DNA of 64,000 bases from JBBROS01 sp963752225 (lineage in GTDB: Bacteria > Pseudomonadota > Alphaproteobacteria > Acetobacterales > Acetobacteraceae), in the NCBI GenBank assembly GCA_963752225.1, contig CAVVXS010000015.1, forward strand, positions 44,193 through 108,192. The letters are read 5' to 3'. The notes below the pieces were generated by a model. It was given only the letters and a program-made list of their open reading frames with translations, was not told where the DNA came from and ran no database searches. This document shows positions 54,947 to 64,000 of the stretch, piece by piece; the first letter of the stretch is position 1, and each line of letters starts with the position of its first letter. A program made the position numbers and the translations under genes.

Positions 54947-56296
54947 TCAGCCGGCGGCCGGAACCCCCGCCTCGGCCAGCGCCGCCGCCTGCCGCGCCGC
55001 CACCGCCTCGGTGTTGAACCCTTCGATCAGCTCATGGAACATCCGGCACCAATTATGTTCGGCCCGCAGCCGGAGGAACACGCTGCCGAGGCCCAGCGCC
55101 GAGCGGTCCATCAGCACGAACTCGCGCGGCGGCCGCACCCCGCCGGTCTGGCGCAGCCCGGCATGGACCTTCTCGGCAACGCTGCGCCCATATTGCGAGT
55201 CGCCGTTCTCCTGGATCCGCCGCACCCGGTCATCCAGCAGCGGCTCGTACACGAAGCGCGCCCACTGGTTGAGCACCTCCATCTGCTCGTTGGTCAGCCC
55301 GCGGAAGCCCCAACCCTCGTACGCCTCGCGCGCCTTGGCGTTGTCCCCGTCGCGGATCGCCTCGTACAGGTCGATCACGCCGCGCACGAACTTGGGCGGG
55401 AACACCCGGATCGCGCCGAAATCGAGCAGGTTGATGCCGTGGTCCGCCCGGACCTGGTAGTTGCCAAGGTGCGGGTCGCCGTGGATCACCCCGAACTGGT
55501 AGAACGGCACATACCAGGCGTGGAACATGGCGCGGGCGATGTCGTTGCGGACCTCCAGCGGGGGGTCCTCGTCGATGCGGCGCTGCATCGGCTCACCGTC
55601 CAGCCAAGTCATCGTCAGCAGGCGCTTGGTCGTGAGCTCCGGGATTGAGCGCGGCACGCTCACGGTCGGCGTGTCCCGCAGCATCGCCGCATACAGCCGC
55701 ATCTGTGCCGCCTCGCGCTCGTAATCGAGCTCTTCGCGCAGCCGTTCGGCGATCTCGGTGTAGATGTCGTCTCCCTGGATCACGCTGTCGATGCGCTTGT
55801 AGAGCTGCATCGCCACCCGAAGCTGGCGCAGGTCGGCGTCGACGATGCTCGGCATGTCCGGATATTGCAGCTTGCAGGCGACGTCGGTGCCGTCCGGCAA
55901 GGTCGCGCGATGCACCTGGCCCAGGCTGGCGGCAGCACTCGCGGTCTGGCCGAAGCTCGCAAACTGGCCTTGCCAATCGGCGCCGAGCTCACCGGCCATG
56001 CGCCGGCGGACGAAGTTCCACCCCATCGCCGGGGCATTGGCCTGCAGCTGCGCCAGCTCGTCGGCGTATTCCGGCGGCAACGCGTCCGGGATCGTCGACA
56101 GGATCTGCGCCACCTTCATCAGCGGGCCCTTCAGCCCGCCCAGCACCGCCTTCAGGTCCTCGGCATGGGCCGCCTTGTCGGTCTTGATCCCGAACACCTT
56201 GTTGCCGGCCACCCGCGCCGCAATGCCGCCGACCGCGCCCGAGGTGCGGGCAAAGCGGCGCAGCTCGCCGAACAGGTTCGATCCGCCCTCGGCCAT
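54947..56296 (-). CDS. ABC1/AarF (UbiB-family) atypical kinase
   Basis: This 449-residue protein belongs to the ABC1/UbiB protein-kinase-like family, linked to ubiquinone synthesis and lipid homeostasis. Motifs seen include the N-terminal KGPLMKVAQILSTIPDALP (the KxGQ motif appears as KVAQ), the Ala-rich loop AAASLGQVHRA, the catalytic loop GVIHGDPHLGNYQ, and the metal-binding LLDFGAIRVF. It starts one base before the pepF stop, so both are probably on one transcript. Whether it acts in ubiquinone synthesis here is not shown. Confidence 0.88.
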   Translation of the reverse strand: MAEGGSNLFGELRRFARTSGAVGGIAARVAGNKVFGIKTDKAAHAEDLKAVLGGLKGPLMKVAQILSTIPDALPPEYADELAQLQANAPAMGWNFVRRRMAGELGADWQGQFASFGQTASAAASLGQVHRATLPDGTDVACKLQYPDMPSIVDADLRQLRVAMQLYKRIDSVIQGDDIYTEIAERLREELDYEREAAQMRLYAAMLRDTPTVSVPRSIPELTTKRLLTMTWLDGEPMQRRIDEDPPLEVRNDIARAMFHAWYVPFYQFGVIHGDPHLGNYQVRADHGINLLDFGAIRVFPPKFVRGVIDLYEAIRDGDNAKAREAYEGWGFRGLTNEQMEVLNQWARFVYEPLLDDRVRRIQENGDSQYGRSVAEKVHAGLRQTGGVRPPREFVLMDRSALGLGSVFLRLRAEHNWCRMFHELIEGFNTEAVAARQAAALAEAGVPAAG

Positions 56297-58111
56297 CTAC
56301 GCGCGCTCCAACTCGTCGATGAAACCGGCGATGACGTCGAGCCCCCGCCGCCAGAACGCCGGGTCGGAGGCATCGAGGCCGAACGGGGCCAGCAGCTCCT
56401 TGTGCCGCTTGGTTCCGCCGGCCTTCAGCATCTCGAGGTATTTCTGCTCGAACCCAGGATGGCCGCCCTGGAACACGCTATACAGCGCATTCACCAGGCA
56501 GTCCCCGAAGGCATACGCGTAAACATAGAACGGCGAATGAATGAAGTGCGGCACATAGGCCCAATAGACCTTGTAGTCGGGGGAAAACTCAAATGCCGGC
56601 CCCAGGCTCTCGGTCTGCACGTCCAGCCAGATCTCGCCGATCCGGTCGGCCAGCAACTCGCCGCCGCGCCGCTCGTCGTGCAGCCTCGTCTCGAACTGGT
56701 AGAACGCCACCTGGCGCACCACCGTGTTCAGCATGTCCTCGACCTTGTTGGCGAGCATGATCCGGCGCCGCGCCGGGTTGGTTTCGGCGTCCAGCAACGC
56801 CCGGAACGTCATCATCTCGCCGAACACGCTGGCCGTTTCCGCCAGCGTCAGCGGGGTGCCGCTCATCAAATAGCCCTGCTCGGCGGCCAGCATCTGGTGC
56901 ACGCCATGCCCCAGCTCGTGCGCCAGCGTCATGACGTCGCGGGTTTTGCCGTGATAGTTGACCAGAAGGTAGGGGTGCACCGACGGCACCGTCGGATGGG
57001 CGAAGGCGCCGCCCGACTTGCCCGGCCGCAGCCCGGCATCGATCCAGGCATTGTCGAAGAATCGTCGCCCGATCCGCGCCAGCTCCGGCGAGAACGCGCC
57101 ATAGGCCGACAATACCCGGTCCCGCGCCTCGTCCCACTCGATGCGGCTGTCCTGATCGTCCGGCAAGGGCGCGTTGCGGTCCCAATGCTGCAGCTTCTCG
57201 AGCCCGAGCCACTTGGCCTTCAACGCGTAATAGCGGTGCGACAAGCGGCGGTAATCGCCGGTGACCGCCGTCGCCAGCGCGTCCACAACCTCGTCCTCGA
57301 CCATGTTGGCGCGATTGCGGAAGCTGGTCGGGCGCGGATACCGGCGCCAGGTGTCGATCACCTCCTTGTCCTTGGCCAAGGTGTTGGTGATGAGGCTGAA
57401 CAGGCGGACGTTGTCGCCGAACACCGTGCTGATCCCCGCCGCGGCGTCGGCACGCACCGAGCGGTCGCGGTCGGACAGCTTGTTCAGCGCCGACGAGACC
57501 GTAAGCGGCTCGCCCCGCACCGGCACGCGCAGACCGGCGATGGTTTCGTCGAACAGGCGGCTCCAGGCGCTGCGCCCGGTCACCTCCTTCTCGTGCAAAA
57601 GCTTCTCTACCTCGTCGCTGAGCTGGTGCGGGCGGAACACGCGCAGGTCGCGCAGCCAGGGCCGCCAGCGCGCCAGGGCCGGGTCGCTCATCTTCGTTTC
57701 GAGCGCCGCGTCGTCGAGCCGGTTGAGCTCCAAGGTGAAGAACAGCATGTGGCTGCTGATCGCCGTCACCCGCTCGCTGACGGACTGGTAGAACTGGCCG
57801 ACCACCGGGTCAGTGCCGTCCGTGCTGAATTGGAGCTGGGCGTAGGACATCAGCCGCCCCTGGATCTCCTCGATCCGCTGATACTCCAGCAACGCGGCCG
57901 CCATCGAGGCGCCGTCGATCGCGGCCAGCGTGCCCGCGAACCGCGCTTGGAACGCCCGCGCGGCGCGGTCGGCTTCGGCGAAATCGCCCTCGATCTCGGC
58001 CGACTTGATCCCCGGGTAAAGGTCGGACAGGTCCCAATTCGGCAACGCGGCGTCCGGCGCGGAGGCATGGGCGAGGGCGCCGTCGGCGGCGAGGTCGGGG
58101 GCGGTAAGCAT
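56297..58111 (-). CDS. pepF: Oligoendopeptidase F (M3 metallopeptidase)
   Basis: This zinc peptidase of about 604 residues cleaves short peptides in the cytoplasm. The active-site motif reads TLAHELGHGVHQML (HExxH), followed by the second zinc ligand in LAETASVFGEMM. The N-terminal lobe begins LPNWDLSDLYPG as in other PepF proteins. Two starts are possible, ATG 58111 or ATG 58150; neither has a strong ribosome site, and the shorter was chosen. It lies directly upstream of the ABC1 kinase gene. Confidence 0.93.
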   Translation of the reverse strand: MLTAPDLAADGALAHASAPDAALPNWDLSDLYPGIKSAEIEGDFAEADRAARAFQARFAGTLAAIDGASMAAALLEYQRIEEIQGRLMSYAQLQFSTDGTDPVVGQFYQSVSERVTAISSHMLFFTLELNRLDDAALETKMSDPALARWRPWLRDLRVFRPHQLSDEVEKLLHEKEVTGRSAWSRLFDETIAGLRVPVRGEPLTVSSALNKLSDRDRSVRADAAAGISTVFGDNVRLFSLITNTLAKDKEVIDTWRRYPRPTSFRNRANMVEDEVVDALATAVTGDYRRLSHRYYALKAKWLGLEKLQHWDRNAPLPDDQDSRIEWDEARDRVLSAYGAFSPELARIGRRFFDNAWIDAGLRPGKSGGAFAHPTVPSVHPYLLVNYHGKTRDVMTLAHELGHGVHQMLAAEQGYLMSGTPLTLAETASVFGEMMTFRALLDAETNPARRRIMLANKVEDMLNTVVRQVAFYQFETRLHDERRGGELLADRIGEIWLDVQTESLGPAFEFSPDYKVYWAYVPHFIHSPFYVYAYAFGDCLVNALYSVFQGGHPGFEQKYLEMLKAGGTKRHKELLAPFGLDASDPAFWRRGLDVIAGFIDELERA

Positions 58112-58266
58112 CTGGTGCCGGTCCTGTCGTGCTGGTAGGTGCGTGATCATTAAGGTGGGGCGCGGCCCATGAAGGGCAAGCCGGAACAGTCTGGCCAGGA
58201 ACGGCCGGGCCCGGCGGGCGTGTCGGGTTGGGCGGCCCCAGGACGGTAGACGGGCGGGAGACGAGT

Positions 58267-59949
58267 GTGACGCGGATGCCGGAGTGGCCGAACCTGGCCA
58301 CCATGATGTTCGACCGCGCTCGGCGCTGGGGTCGGCGGCCGATGCTGCGGCACTTCCAGCACGGCGCCTGGCAAACCATCAGCTGGGCCGAGTTCGCCCG
58401 CCGCACCGCCTCGGTCGCGCGCGGCCTGCGCGCCGCCGGCGTCGCGCCCGGCGACCGCGTGCTGCTCGTCAGCGACAGCCGGCCGGAAGCGACGATCGCC
58501 GAAGTCGCGATGATGGCGATCCGCGCCGTGCCGGTGCCGGGCTACACCACCAACACCCCCGAGGACCACGCCCACCTGCTGCTGGACAGCGGGGCGCGGA
58601 CGGCGATCGTCTCCTCGGCCGCCCTTGGCGCGCGGGTTCGCGCCGGCGCGGCCCTGGTCGGCGGCCTCGACGGCATGTTCTGCATGGACGCAGGCTACGG
58701 CACCCCGTTCGGACCGCTGCAGGACGACCCGGCTGCCCCGGACGACATCGTCGCCGAAGCGGCCACCATCGCCCCCGGCGCGCTCGCCTGCCTGGTCTAC
58801 ACCAGCGGCACGTCGGGCCTGCCGCGTGGCGTGATGCTGCCGCACCGGGCGATCCTGTCCAACATCCAGGGCATCGCCACCTTGGCCGCGCCACTCCGGC
58901 TCGAGACCACGACCTACCTCTCCTACCTGCCGCTGTCGCATAGCTACGAGCACACGGTCGGCCAGTTCATCCTACCGGCGTTCGGCGCCACCATTGTCTA
59001 CGGGCGCGGCGTCGAGCATCTGCCGGCCGACCTTTTGACGATCCGCCCGACCATCCTGACCGTGGTGCCGCGCGTGCTGGACGTGATCCGGTCGCGGATC
59101 ATGCTGCAGATCGGGCGCGAGAAGCCATGGAAGCGGCGGCTGTTCGAGCGCGCGCTGGCGGCCGGATTGCGCCGTATCGACGGTACGCGGACGCTCGCCG
59201 ACCGCTTGGCCGACCCGGCGCTCGACGCCCTGGTCCGCCGCCAGATCCGGAGCCGGTTCGGCGGCGACCTCGTCGCCCTGGTGTCCGGCGGCGCCCGGCT
59301 CGACCCCGACCTGGGACGCTTCTTCGAGGCGCTCGGATTGCCGGTGCTGCAAGGCTACGGCCAGACCGAAGCCGGGCCGGTGATCAGCGTCAACCCGCCG
59401 TGGCGGCCCCGCAACAGCTCGGTGGGCGTGGCGCTCAAGGGGGTCGACGTGCGGATTGCCGAGGATGGCGAGGTCATGGTGCGCGGCGGCCTGGTCATGG
59501 ACGGCTATTGGAACCAGCCCGCCGCCACGGAGGCCGTGCTGCGGGACGGCTGGCTGCATACCGGTGACGTCGGCGTGCTCGACGACGCCGGCTACCTCAC
59601 CATCACCGACCGCAAGAAGGACATCATCGTGCTGTCCGGCGGCGAGAACGTCAGCCCGGCCCGGATCGAGGGCCTCCTGATGGCCGAGCCCGAGATCCAG
59701 CAGGCGGTGGTGACCGGCGAAGGCCGGTCGGGGCTCGGTGCGTTGCTGGTGCCGGCCGAGGGGCAGGATGCGAGCACGGTCGGCGCCGCGGTCGCCCGGG
59801 TGAACCGATCCCTGTCCAGCACCGAGCGGATCCGCCGTCACGCGCTGGTGCCGCCGTTCACGATCGAGAACGGGTTGCTGACGCCCAGCCAAAAGATCAA
59901 GCGCACGGCGGCGCTGCAGATCCATCGCGGCGCGCTGGTCGGCGCCTGA
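58267..59949 (+). CDS. Long-chain acyl-CoA synthetase-like AMP-dependent ligase
   Basis: This is an acyl-adenylate-forming enzyme of about 560 residues. The phosphate-binding loop is LVYTSGTSGLPRGVMLPH. Later motifs are LPVLQGYGQTEAGPVI, WLHTGDVGVLDD, the hinge ITDRKKDIIVLSGGENVSP and a C-terminal lysine in LTPSQKIKRT. The layout, including LPLSHSYEHTVGQ and a long middle region, is that of FadD-like long-chain ligases. GTG at 58267 has GGGAG upstream; a GTG-initiated longer form from 58228 is less likely. The next gene is convergent. Confidence 0.9.
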   Translation: MTRMPEWPNLATMMFDRARRWGRRPMLRHFQHGAWQTISWAEFARRTASVARGLRAAGVAPGDRVLLVSDSRPEATIAEVAMMAIRAVPVPGYTTNTPEDHAHLLLDSGARTAIVSSAALGARVRAGAALVGGLDGMFCMDAGYGTPFGPLQDDPAAPDDIVAEAATIAPGALACLVYTSGTSGLPRGVMLPHRAILSNIQGIATLAAPLRLETTTYLSYLPLSHSYEHTVGQFILPAFGATIVYGRGVEHLPADLLTIRPTILTVVPRVLDVIRSRIMLQIGREKPWKRRLFERALAAGLRRIDGTRTLADRLADPALDALVRRQIRSRFGGDLVALVSGGARLDPDLGRFFEALGLPVLQGYGQTEAGPVISVNPPWRPRNSSVGVALKGVDVRIAEDGEVMVRGGLVMDGYWNQPAATEAVLRDGWLHTGDVGVLDDAGYLTITDRKKDIIVLSGGENVSPARIEGLLMAEPEIQQAVVTGEGRSGLGALLVPAEGQDASTVGAAVARVNRSLSSTERIRRHALVPPFTIENGLLTPSQKIKRTAALQIHRGALVGA

Positions 59950-59970
59950 ACCACGGCCGCTCGCGGCAGA

Positions 59971-61002
59971 TCAGGCCAGCAGCCGCGCCAGCATGTCCTG
60001 CAGCCGGGCCGGGTCGATCGTGAACGACGAGCGATGCGGCTCGACCGCGGGATCGATCGGGGTTCCGTACAGCGCGGCGTAGCGATGGCCGCAGACCGCC
60101 GCGAGGTCCCAATAGAACGGCTCCATCCAGCCTTCGGGCGCGAGGTGCAGCACGGTCGTTCCGTCGGCGCAGAACAAGGCGGTCGTCATTGCCGCCCCCA
60201 TGCAGCCGGCCACGATCTCGGCATCTTTGAACAAGGCCACCTGCTGCCCGAACGTCAGCCCGTCCACGTCCATCGCCACGAACCCGTGGCGGCTGAACAC
60301 CCGGACCACCTCGTCGGGATTGGCGACCGTGCGGCCATAGGCCTTGTTGCGCAGGACGAACAGGCGCTTGGCCGACCGCAGGGCGGGGAAGACGAACGGA
60401 TAGGCGCTGGCCCGGTCGCGCAGCAGCCGCCGGGCTTGCGGCGACTTCAACGTGGGATGGAAGGTGATAGGTGTGACGTAGTGCAGCTCGTCGAAGTGCA
60501 GCACGCTGCCATGGGGAACGAAGCAGGCCGCGTGCTCCGCGCCGCCCGCCTGCATGGCGCGCAGCGACTGCTGCTTGACCCCGTCCAGCGTGGCGCCGAA
60601 CCCCGGGATGACCAGATCGACCACGCCCGATCCGGCCGCCTCGGCGATAATGCCGACCGCCTCGGCGCGGGCAAGGTCGTCCACCAGCCAGTGCCCGTAA
60701 TTCGCGGCGCCGGCCGACCCGAGGTAGAGGCTCGGGCGGTCGCCGCCCATCCGGATCGCCTGGCGCCGAAGTTCGGCCGCAGTCCAATCCGGTTGCGGAT
60801 TGTAGGGCCGGTCGATGGCCCGTGCCGTCTCGTAGAGCGTCAAGACCTCGCCGTCGGCCGCCACGTGCAGGATGGTGTGATAGTGGATGAACACGTCGCG
60901 GAGCCGGATCACGTGGCTCGCCGCACCCCGCCGATAGGCTTCGTTGATCCAAGCGTAATGGGCCAGCAGGCGGGCGATGAACTCGGGGCCACCCGACAGC
61001 AA
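59971..61002 (-). CDS. Glycosyltransferase family 61 protein, start uncertain
   Basis: This encodes 343 residues from a TTG at 61002. The DUF563/GT61 fold is suggested by SAGAANYGHWLVDDLARAEA, RLFVLRNKAYGRTVANPDEV, and VAGCMGAAMTTALFCADGTT followed by LHLAPEGW. The same frame stays open upstream to a stop at 61369-61371. It appears to encode more of the protein (LYADGGFYEAPDLLASLDGL, TTLGPLFPGYGYTRP), but no ATG, GTG or TTG was found there. The true N-terminus is therefore unclear; a frameshift or fusion with the upstream glycosyltransferase is possible. The product probably acts in surface polysaccharide synthesis. Confidence 0.75.
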   Translation of the reverse strand: MLSGGPEFIARLLAHYAWINEAYRRGAASHVIRLRDVFIHYHTILHVAADGEVLTLYETARAIDRPYNPQPDWTAAELRRQAIRMGGDRPSLYLGSAGAANYGHWLVDDLARAEAVGIIAEAAGSGVVDLVIPGFGATLDGVKQQSLRAMQAGGAEHAACFVPHGSVLHFDELHYVTPITFHPTLKSPQARRLLRDRASAYPFVFPALRSAKRLFVLRNKAYGRTVANPDEVVRVFSRHGFVAMDVDGLTFGQQVALFKDAEIVAGCMGAAMTTALFCADGTTVLHLAPEGWMEPFYWDLAAVCGHRYAALYGTPIDPAVEPHRSSFTIDPARLQDMLARLLA

Positions 61003-61168
61003 ATCCGGCTCGACCGGGCGCGTGTAGCCATAGCCGGGGAAGAGCGGTCCGAGGGTGGTGGCGGCGGATCCCAGGCCGTCGAGCGACGCCAGCAGATCGG
61101 GCGCTTCGTAGAATCCGCCATCGGCGTAAAGCGCCGCCGGGCCGCTGGATTTGAAGCGCGCCAGGGTT

Positions 61169-63865
61169 TCAGCCGCCGTCGGGCGCGGCCGCCCCGGGGC
61201 CGTGGCCGGCGTCGCTGCGCGTCCGGGCCGCCGGACCCGGCCGGGTGCGCAACGGACGCTCGGCCTGCGGCCGCAGCGGCTCTTCGGCGAGGCGGTGGAA
61301 GATGCCGCCCTCGCGGGAGAAGTTGGGGTTGTAGCAGGGATCGGCTGCCAGCTCCGCCGCCCAGCGGGTCAGCATGACTTGCTCCTCGGACACGAAGCGG
61401 CCGAGCCGTCCGTCGTCCATGTCGCTGCCGCGGCTGACGGATTCATGGTGCTCGGCGACCACCGCCGGGCAGAAGATGATGCGGTAACCGGCGCGGCGCA
61501 GCTTGAGGCACAGGTCCACGTCGTTGTAGGCGACCGGCAGCTCGGCCTCGTCGAACCCGCCGACCTCCCGGAACGCGCTGGCCCGGCACAGCATCAGCGC
61601 CGCCGTGACGGCCGAGAGCTCCTGCGCCGAAATGCCGCGGCCGACGAAGAACGGGTCGTCGGCGGCGCGGCCGCGAAACGCGTGGTCGCCAACCCCGCCG
61701 ACGCCGAGGACGACCCCGGCGTGCTGCACCGTCCGGTCGGGGTAGACCAGCTTGGCGCCGACGGCGCCGACGTCGGGATTTGCCAGGGCTTCGTTGACCA
61801 TGCGGCGGAGCCAATCCGGCTGCTCGACGAACACGTCGTTGTTCATGAACACGAACAGCTCGGCAGTGGCGCCGGCGCACGCGAGGTTGTTGAGCCGCGC
61901 GTAGTTGAACGGCTCCTCGACCCTCAGCACCGAAACGCGGTCCAACTGCGCCGCCTCGCACACGAACTCCTGTGCGGCGGGACTGGTCGACCAATTATCG
62001 ACCAGCAGCACGTCGAGCTTTCCGTATTGCGTGACCCGCAGCAGCGTCTCGAGGCAGCGGCGGGTGAGCGCGACTTGCTCGCGGAACGGGATCACCACCG
62101 TCACCGTCGGCTCCGCCGCGAAGCGCCACTCGACGTCGTACACGGTGACGCCGAGCATGGAGCGAACAACCGCCTCCAAGCCCCGGCGCTGCAGGTGGTC
62201 TGTCACCGCCGCGACGCCCGCCTTGACCGAGTACGACTTGGCGGAGATCCGGGTCGCGGTCGAGCCCGGCGTCTTGCGCCAATGATAGACGACCTCCGGC
62301 ACGTGCACGATGTCGGCCGGCGCGACGAACTCGGACAGGCGGAGCATGAGGTCGTGGTCCTGCGCACCATCATACTTCTTGCGCAACGGCCCGGCACGCC
62401 GGAGCGTCGCCGCGTCCAGGACGAGGAAGTGGCACACGTAGTTCTGGCAAAGCAGGAGCCGGTAGTTCCAGCTCGACTTGAAGTTGGGGTCGGAGAAACG
62501 CCCGAAATCATCGACCTTGTCTTCGTCGGAATACAGGATCTTGGCCCCGGTTTCTGCCGCGGCCTGCATCATGATCTCGACCGCGACGTCGATCAGCAGA
62601 TCGTCGTGATCGAACAACGCGATGTAATCGCCCCGCGCTGCCTCGATCGCCACGTTCGTCGCCGCGCTGATGCCGATGTTCCTCGGCTGCGGCAACGCGC
62701 GGATGCGGCTGTCGGCGGCACAGAATTCGGCGATGGCGTCGGTCACGTCCTGCCGCCCGCCATTGTCGTCGACCAGGATCAGCTCCCAGTTGGCATAGCT
62801 TTGGGCCAGGACGGAGCCGACCGCGGCGCGGAAATCCGCCAGCCGCGGCCGATAGACCGGGCACAGGATGCTCACGAGCGGCTGCGGCCGGTCCGCCGGC
62901 CAGCCGTGCCGCGGGCGGCTTTGACGCAGCACGCCCTGGTACTGACGCGACCACTGGTCATAGTCGTCCAGCGTCAGCATTGTCGTGGACAGCATCTCCT
63001 TCAGTTCGCGCTTCAACCGCCAGAGCTCCGTGCTCATGGCGTCCATCGTCTGATACAGCCGGGCCAATTGCGTTTCGGCGAGATGGGTCGGGTAGGCGAA
63101 CGTGACCGGGCTGCGGACCAGGTGCTCTCCGGTGGCCGCGATCACGACGTCCACGGTGTGCGACCGCCCGTCGCGAAAACGCGCCGGCGGCACGAAGGCG
63201 AAGCCGCAATGGGCGTCGCAATCGAGCGCACCGGCGACGTCGGGCCGGTACTTGTCGGCCTTGACCAAAGCAAGCTCGACCCCGTTCGACAGGATACGAA
63301 GGTCGACGCCGCCCCGCATCGGCCCGTTTGTCCGGTCGTTTCGCTGCACGATCCATCCCCGCAGCGCGCCGTCGGTCAATCCGTCCACGTGGCTGATGGT
63401 CCGCCGGCGCGGCTGCTGGCGGAATTCGACCCGTTGGCTCCAGCCGCCGGACCCGTCGGGAATCGGCAGGAACTCGCCGCTGTCGAAGCGGATCGACAAC
63501 CGGTGCGGGTTGCCGTCGAGAAAGACCGGTGGGATCGCGACCTCGAAGCCGGCCACGGCATCGCCGGGCGCGGCGCCGTCGATATCCAGCCGCTCGAGGC
63601 TGCAGAAGAAGTTGCTGACCGGCGCGTCGTCGATGAACAGGAACAGGCTTGCGGGTCGGCCGTCGCGCGAGGTGTCGATCGCCCAACCTTTGGCGACGCC
63701 ATCGGCGACCGTTTCGACGGATCCGCGCCGGACCGGTTGCGGCTGGGGCGGAGGGATCGTGCGACGGGAGTGTTTCACGATCCGTGTCTCGGGAAGTGGG
63801 GATGCGGTCTTAATTGACCGGCTAACCCGCCCCCCGGCACCAGTCAAGCGAGGCCCGGCGGCCAT
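61169..63865 (-). CDS. Large glycosyltransferase with two GT2 domains
   Basis: This is an 898-residue protein. The first 290 residues are beta-rich and of uncertain type (VADGVAKGWAIDTSRDGRPA, LRGWIVQRNDRTNGP). Then come two GT-A domains: the first with SILCPVYRPRLADF, LVDDNGG and FDHDDLL at about 330-440, the second with TVVIPFREQVALTRRCLETL, VDNWST and FMNNDVF at about 590-690. NDVDLCLKLRRAGYRIIF is a typical acceptor-side segment. Such proteins build O-antigen-like or exopolysaccharide chains. A GTG start at 63778 is an alternative. The C-terminal tail is Pro/Arg-rich. Confidence 0.88.
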   Translation of the reverse strand: MAAGPRLTGAGGRVSRSIKTASPLPETRIVKHSRRTIPPPQPQPVRRGSVETVADGVAKGWAIDTSRDGRPASLFLFIDDAPVSNFFCSLERLDIDGAAPGDAVAGFEVAIPPVFLDGNPHRLSIRFDSGEFLPIPDGSGGWSQRVEFRQQPRRRTISHVDGLTDGALRGWIVQRNDRTNGPMRGGVDLRILSNGVELALVKADKYRPDVAGALDCDAHCGFAFVPPARFRDGRSHTVDVVIAATGEHLVRSPVTFAYPTHLAETQLARLYQTMDAMSTELWRLKRELKEMLSTTMLTLDDYDQWSRQYQGVLRQSRPRHGWPADRPQPLVSILCPVYRPRLADFRAAVGSVLAQSYANWELILVDDNGGRQDVTDAIAEFCAADSRIRALPQPRNIGISAATNVAIEAARGDYIALFDHDDLLIDVAVEIMMQAAAETGAKILYSDEDKVDDFGRFSDPNFKSSWNYRLLLCQNYVCHFLVLDAATLRRAGPLRKKYDGAQDHDLMLRLSEFVAPADIVHVPEVVYHWRKTPGSTATRISAKSYSVKAGVAAVTDHLQRRGLEAVVRSMLGVTVYDVEWRFAAEPTVTVVIPFREQVALTRRCLETLLRVTQYGKLDVLLVDNWSTSPAAQEFVCEAAQLDRVSVLRVEEPFNYARLNNLACAGATAELFVFMNNDVFVEQPDWLRRMVNEALANPDVGAVGAKLVYPDRTVQHAGVVLGVGGVGDHAFRGRAADDPFFVGRGISAQELSAVTAALMLCRASAFREVGGFDEAELPVAYNDVDLCLKLRRAGYRIIFCPAVVAEHHESVSRGSDMDDGRLGRFVSEEQVMLTRWAAELAADPCYNPNFSREGGIFHRLAEEPLRPQAERPLRTRPGPAARTRSDAGHGPGAAAPDGG

Positions 63866-63888
63866 CGCCCCGGGCAGCTCGCAGGCGG

Positions 63889-64000
63889 CTACATCCCGAG
63901 CGCGCGACGGTAGACGTCCAGCAACGTCTCCTGCTCTTCGACCTCGGCCGGCTCCTGCTTGCGGATGCGGATGATCTGCCGCAGCACCTTCACGTCGAAC
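63889..64000 (-). CDS. gapR: GapR (DUF2312) nucleoid-associated protein, partial
   Basis: Only the last 37 codons are in the window; the start lies beyond the right edge. The residues FDVKVLRQIIRIRKQEPAEV and EEQETLLDVYRRALGM match the C-terminus of Caulobacter GapR almost position by position. GapR is a small coiled-coil protein that binds overtwisted AT-rich DNA and is widespread in alphaproteobacteria. It supports the taxonomic placement of the window. Confidence 0.85.
   Translation of the reverse strand, partial: FDVKVLRQIIRIRKQEPAEVEEQETLLDVYRRALGM

Noticed and set aside
55865..58138. 757-codon plus-strand open frame opposite pepF and the ABC1 kinase
   Set aside because: It is antisense to HExxH peptidase and kinase motifs and has no motif of its own.
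59897..60952. Alternative minus-strand frame over the GT61 gene
   Set aside because: It is Arg/Gly-rich without motifs; the neighbouring frame carries the GT61 segments.
61151..63817. Very long plus-strand open frame opposite the GT2 gene
   Set aside because: It is an antisense shadow caused by high GC at third positions; its translation has no recognisable domain, while the minus strand encodes two clear GT-A domains.

Overview
The window is a high-GC alphaproteobacterial chromosome segment. It carries isocitrate lyase next to a RamB/ScfR-type regulator, a plant-type glutamate-cysteine ligase, split PntA subunits, a GapR (DUF2312) fragment, an FlbD-type sigma-54 activator in the flagellar cluster, and a PEP-CTERM protein. 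Together these suggest Rhodospirillales, most likely Acetobacteraceae; that placement is inference from gene content. Coding density is very high: no gap above 300 bases lacks a gene, and many neighbours overlap by 4 bases (ATGA, GTGA or TTGA). I saw no rRNA, tRNA, CRISPR array, insertion sequence or phage gene.

Layout. Positions 1-3.4 kb: the 3' part of a sensor kinase lacking its phosphoacceptor histidine, tldD, and an exported SGNH hydrolase. 3.4-9.9 kb: a BTAD/TolB-N/TPR regulator, gshA, ubiA, a METTL20-like methyltransferase, a small secreted low-complexity protein and a tandem universal stress protein. 9.9-18.3 kb: a kinase-like/P-loop fusion, pdxH, fabI, aroC, an unidentified protein, a frameshifted alpha/beta hydrolase, a TetR regulator with a lipoprotein behind a perfect inverted repeat, and corA. 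18.4-23.9 kb: trpB-trpA, accD-folC, a cupin and a GNAT protein. 23.8-31.1 kb: a PEP-CTERM beta-propeller, a flavoprotein, a uronate-dehydrogenase-like protein, a cluster of hairpins, an amidase, a PheC-like protein, an AT-rich orphan membrane gene, a lipoprotein and a periplasmic SRPBCC protein. 31.2-34.8 kb: a probable operon of thiolase, acyl-CoA ligase and two PPC (DUF296) proteins. 34.8-37.9 kb: aceA with a 50-residue downstream gene and the divergent regulator.

37.9-51.2 kb is a flagellar block. flgE-flgK-flgL run on the minus strand; fliK-flgD-fliF-fliG-fliH-fliN-flbD-flhA run on the plus strand. The divergent flgE/fliK gap holds a good sigma-54 promoter toward flgE, a weaker one toward fliK, and GC-rich dyads between them. 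This fits control by the FlbD encoded in the same cluster. flgD carries a one-base frameshift as written.

51.2-64 kb: a small operon of three short proteins, the transhydrogenase operon pntAA-pntAB-pntB, an ABC1/AarF kinase, oligoendopeptidase F, a long-chain acyl-CoA ligase, two glycosyltransferases (families 61 and 2) and the C-terminus of GapR at the right edge.

Most of the region is ordinary core chromosome. The points most worth a second look are the sensor kinase without its histidine, the two single-C frameshifts plus a third gene lacking a convincing start, the sigma-54 promoter arrangement, the hairpin cluster at 27.2-27.4 kb, the AT-rich orphan at 29.6 kb, and the short-protein operon beside flhA.
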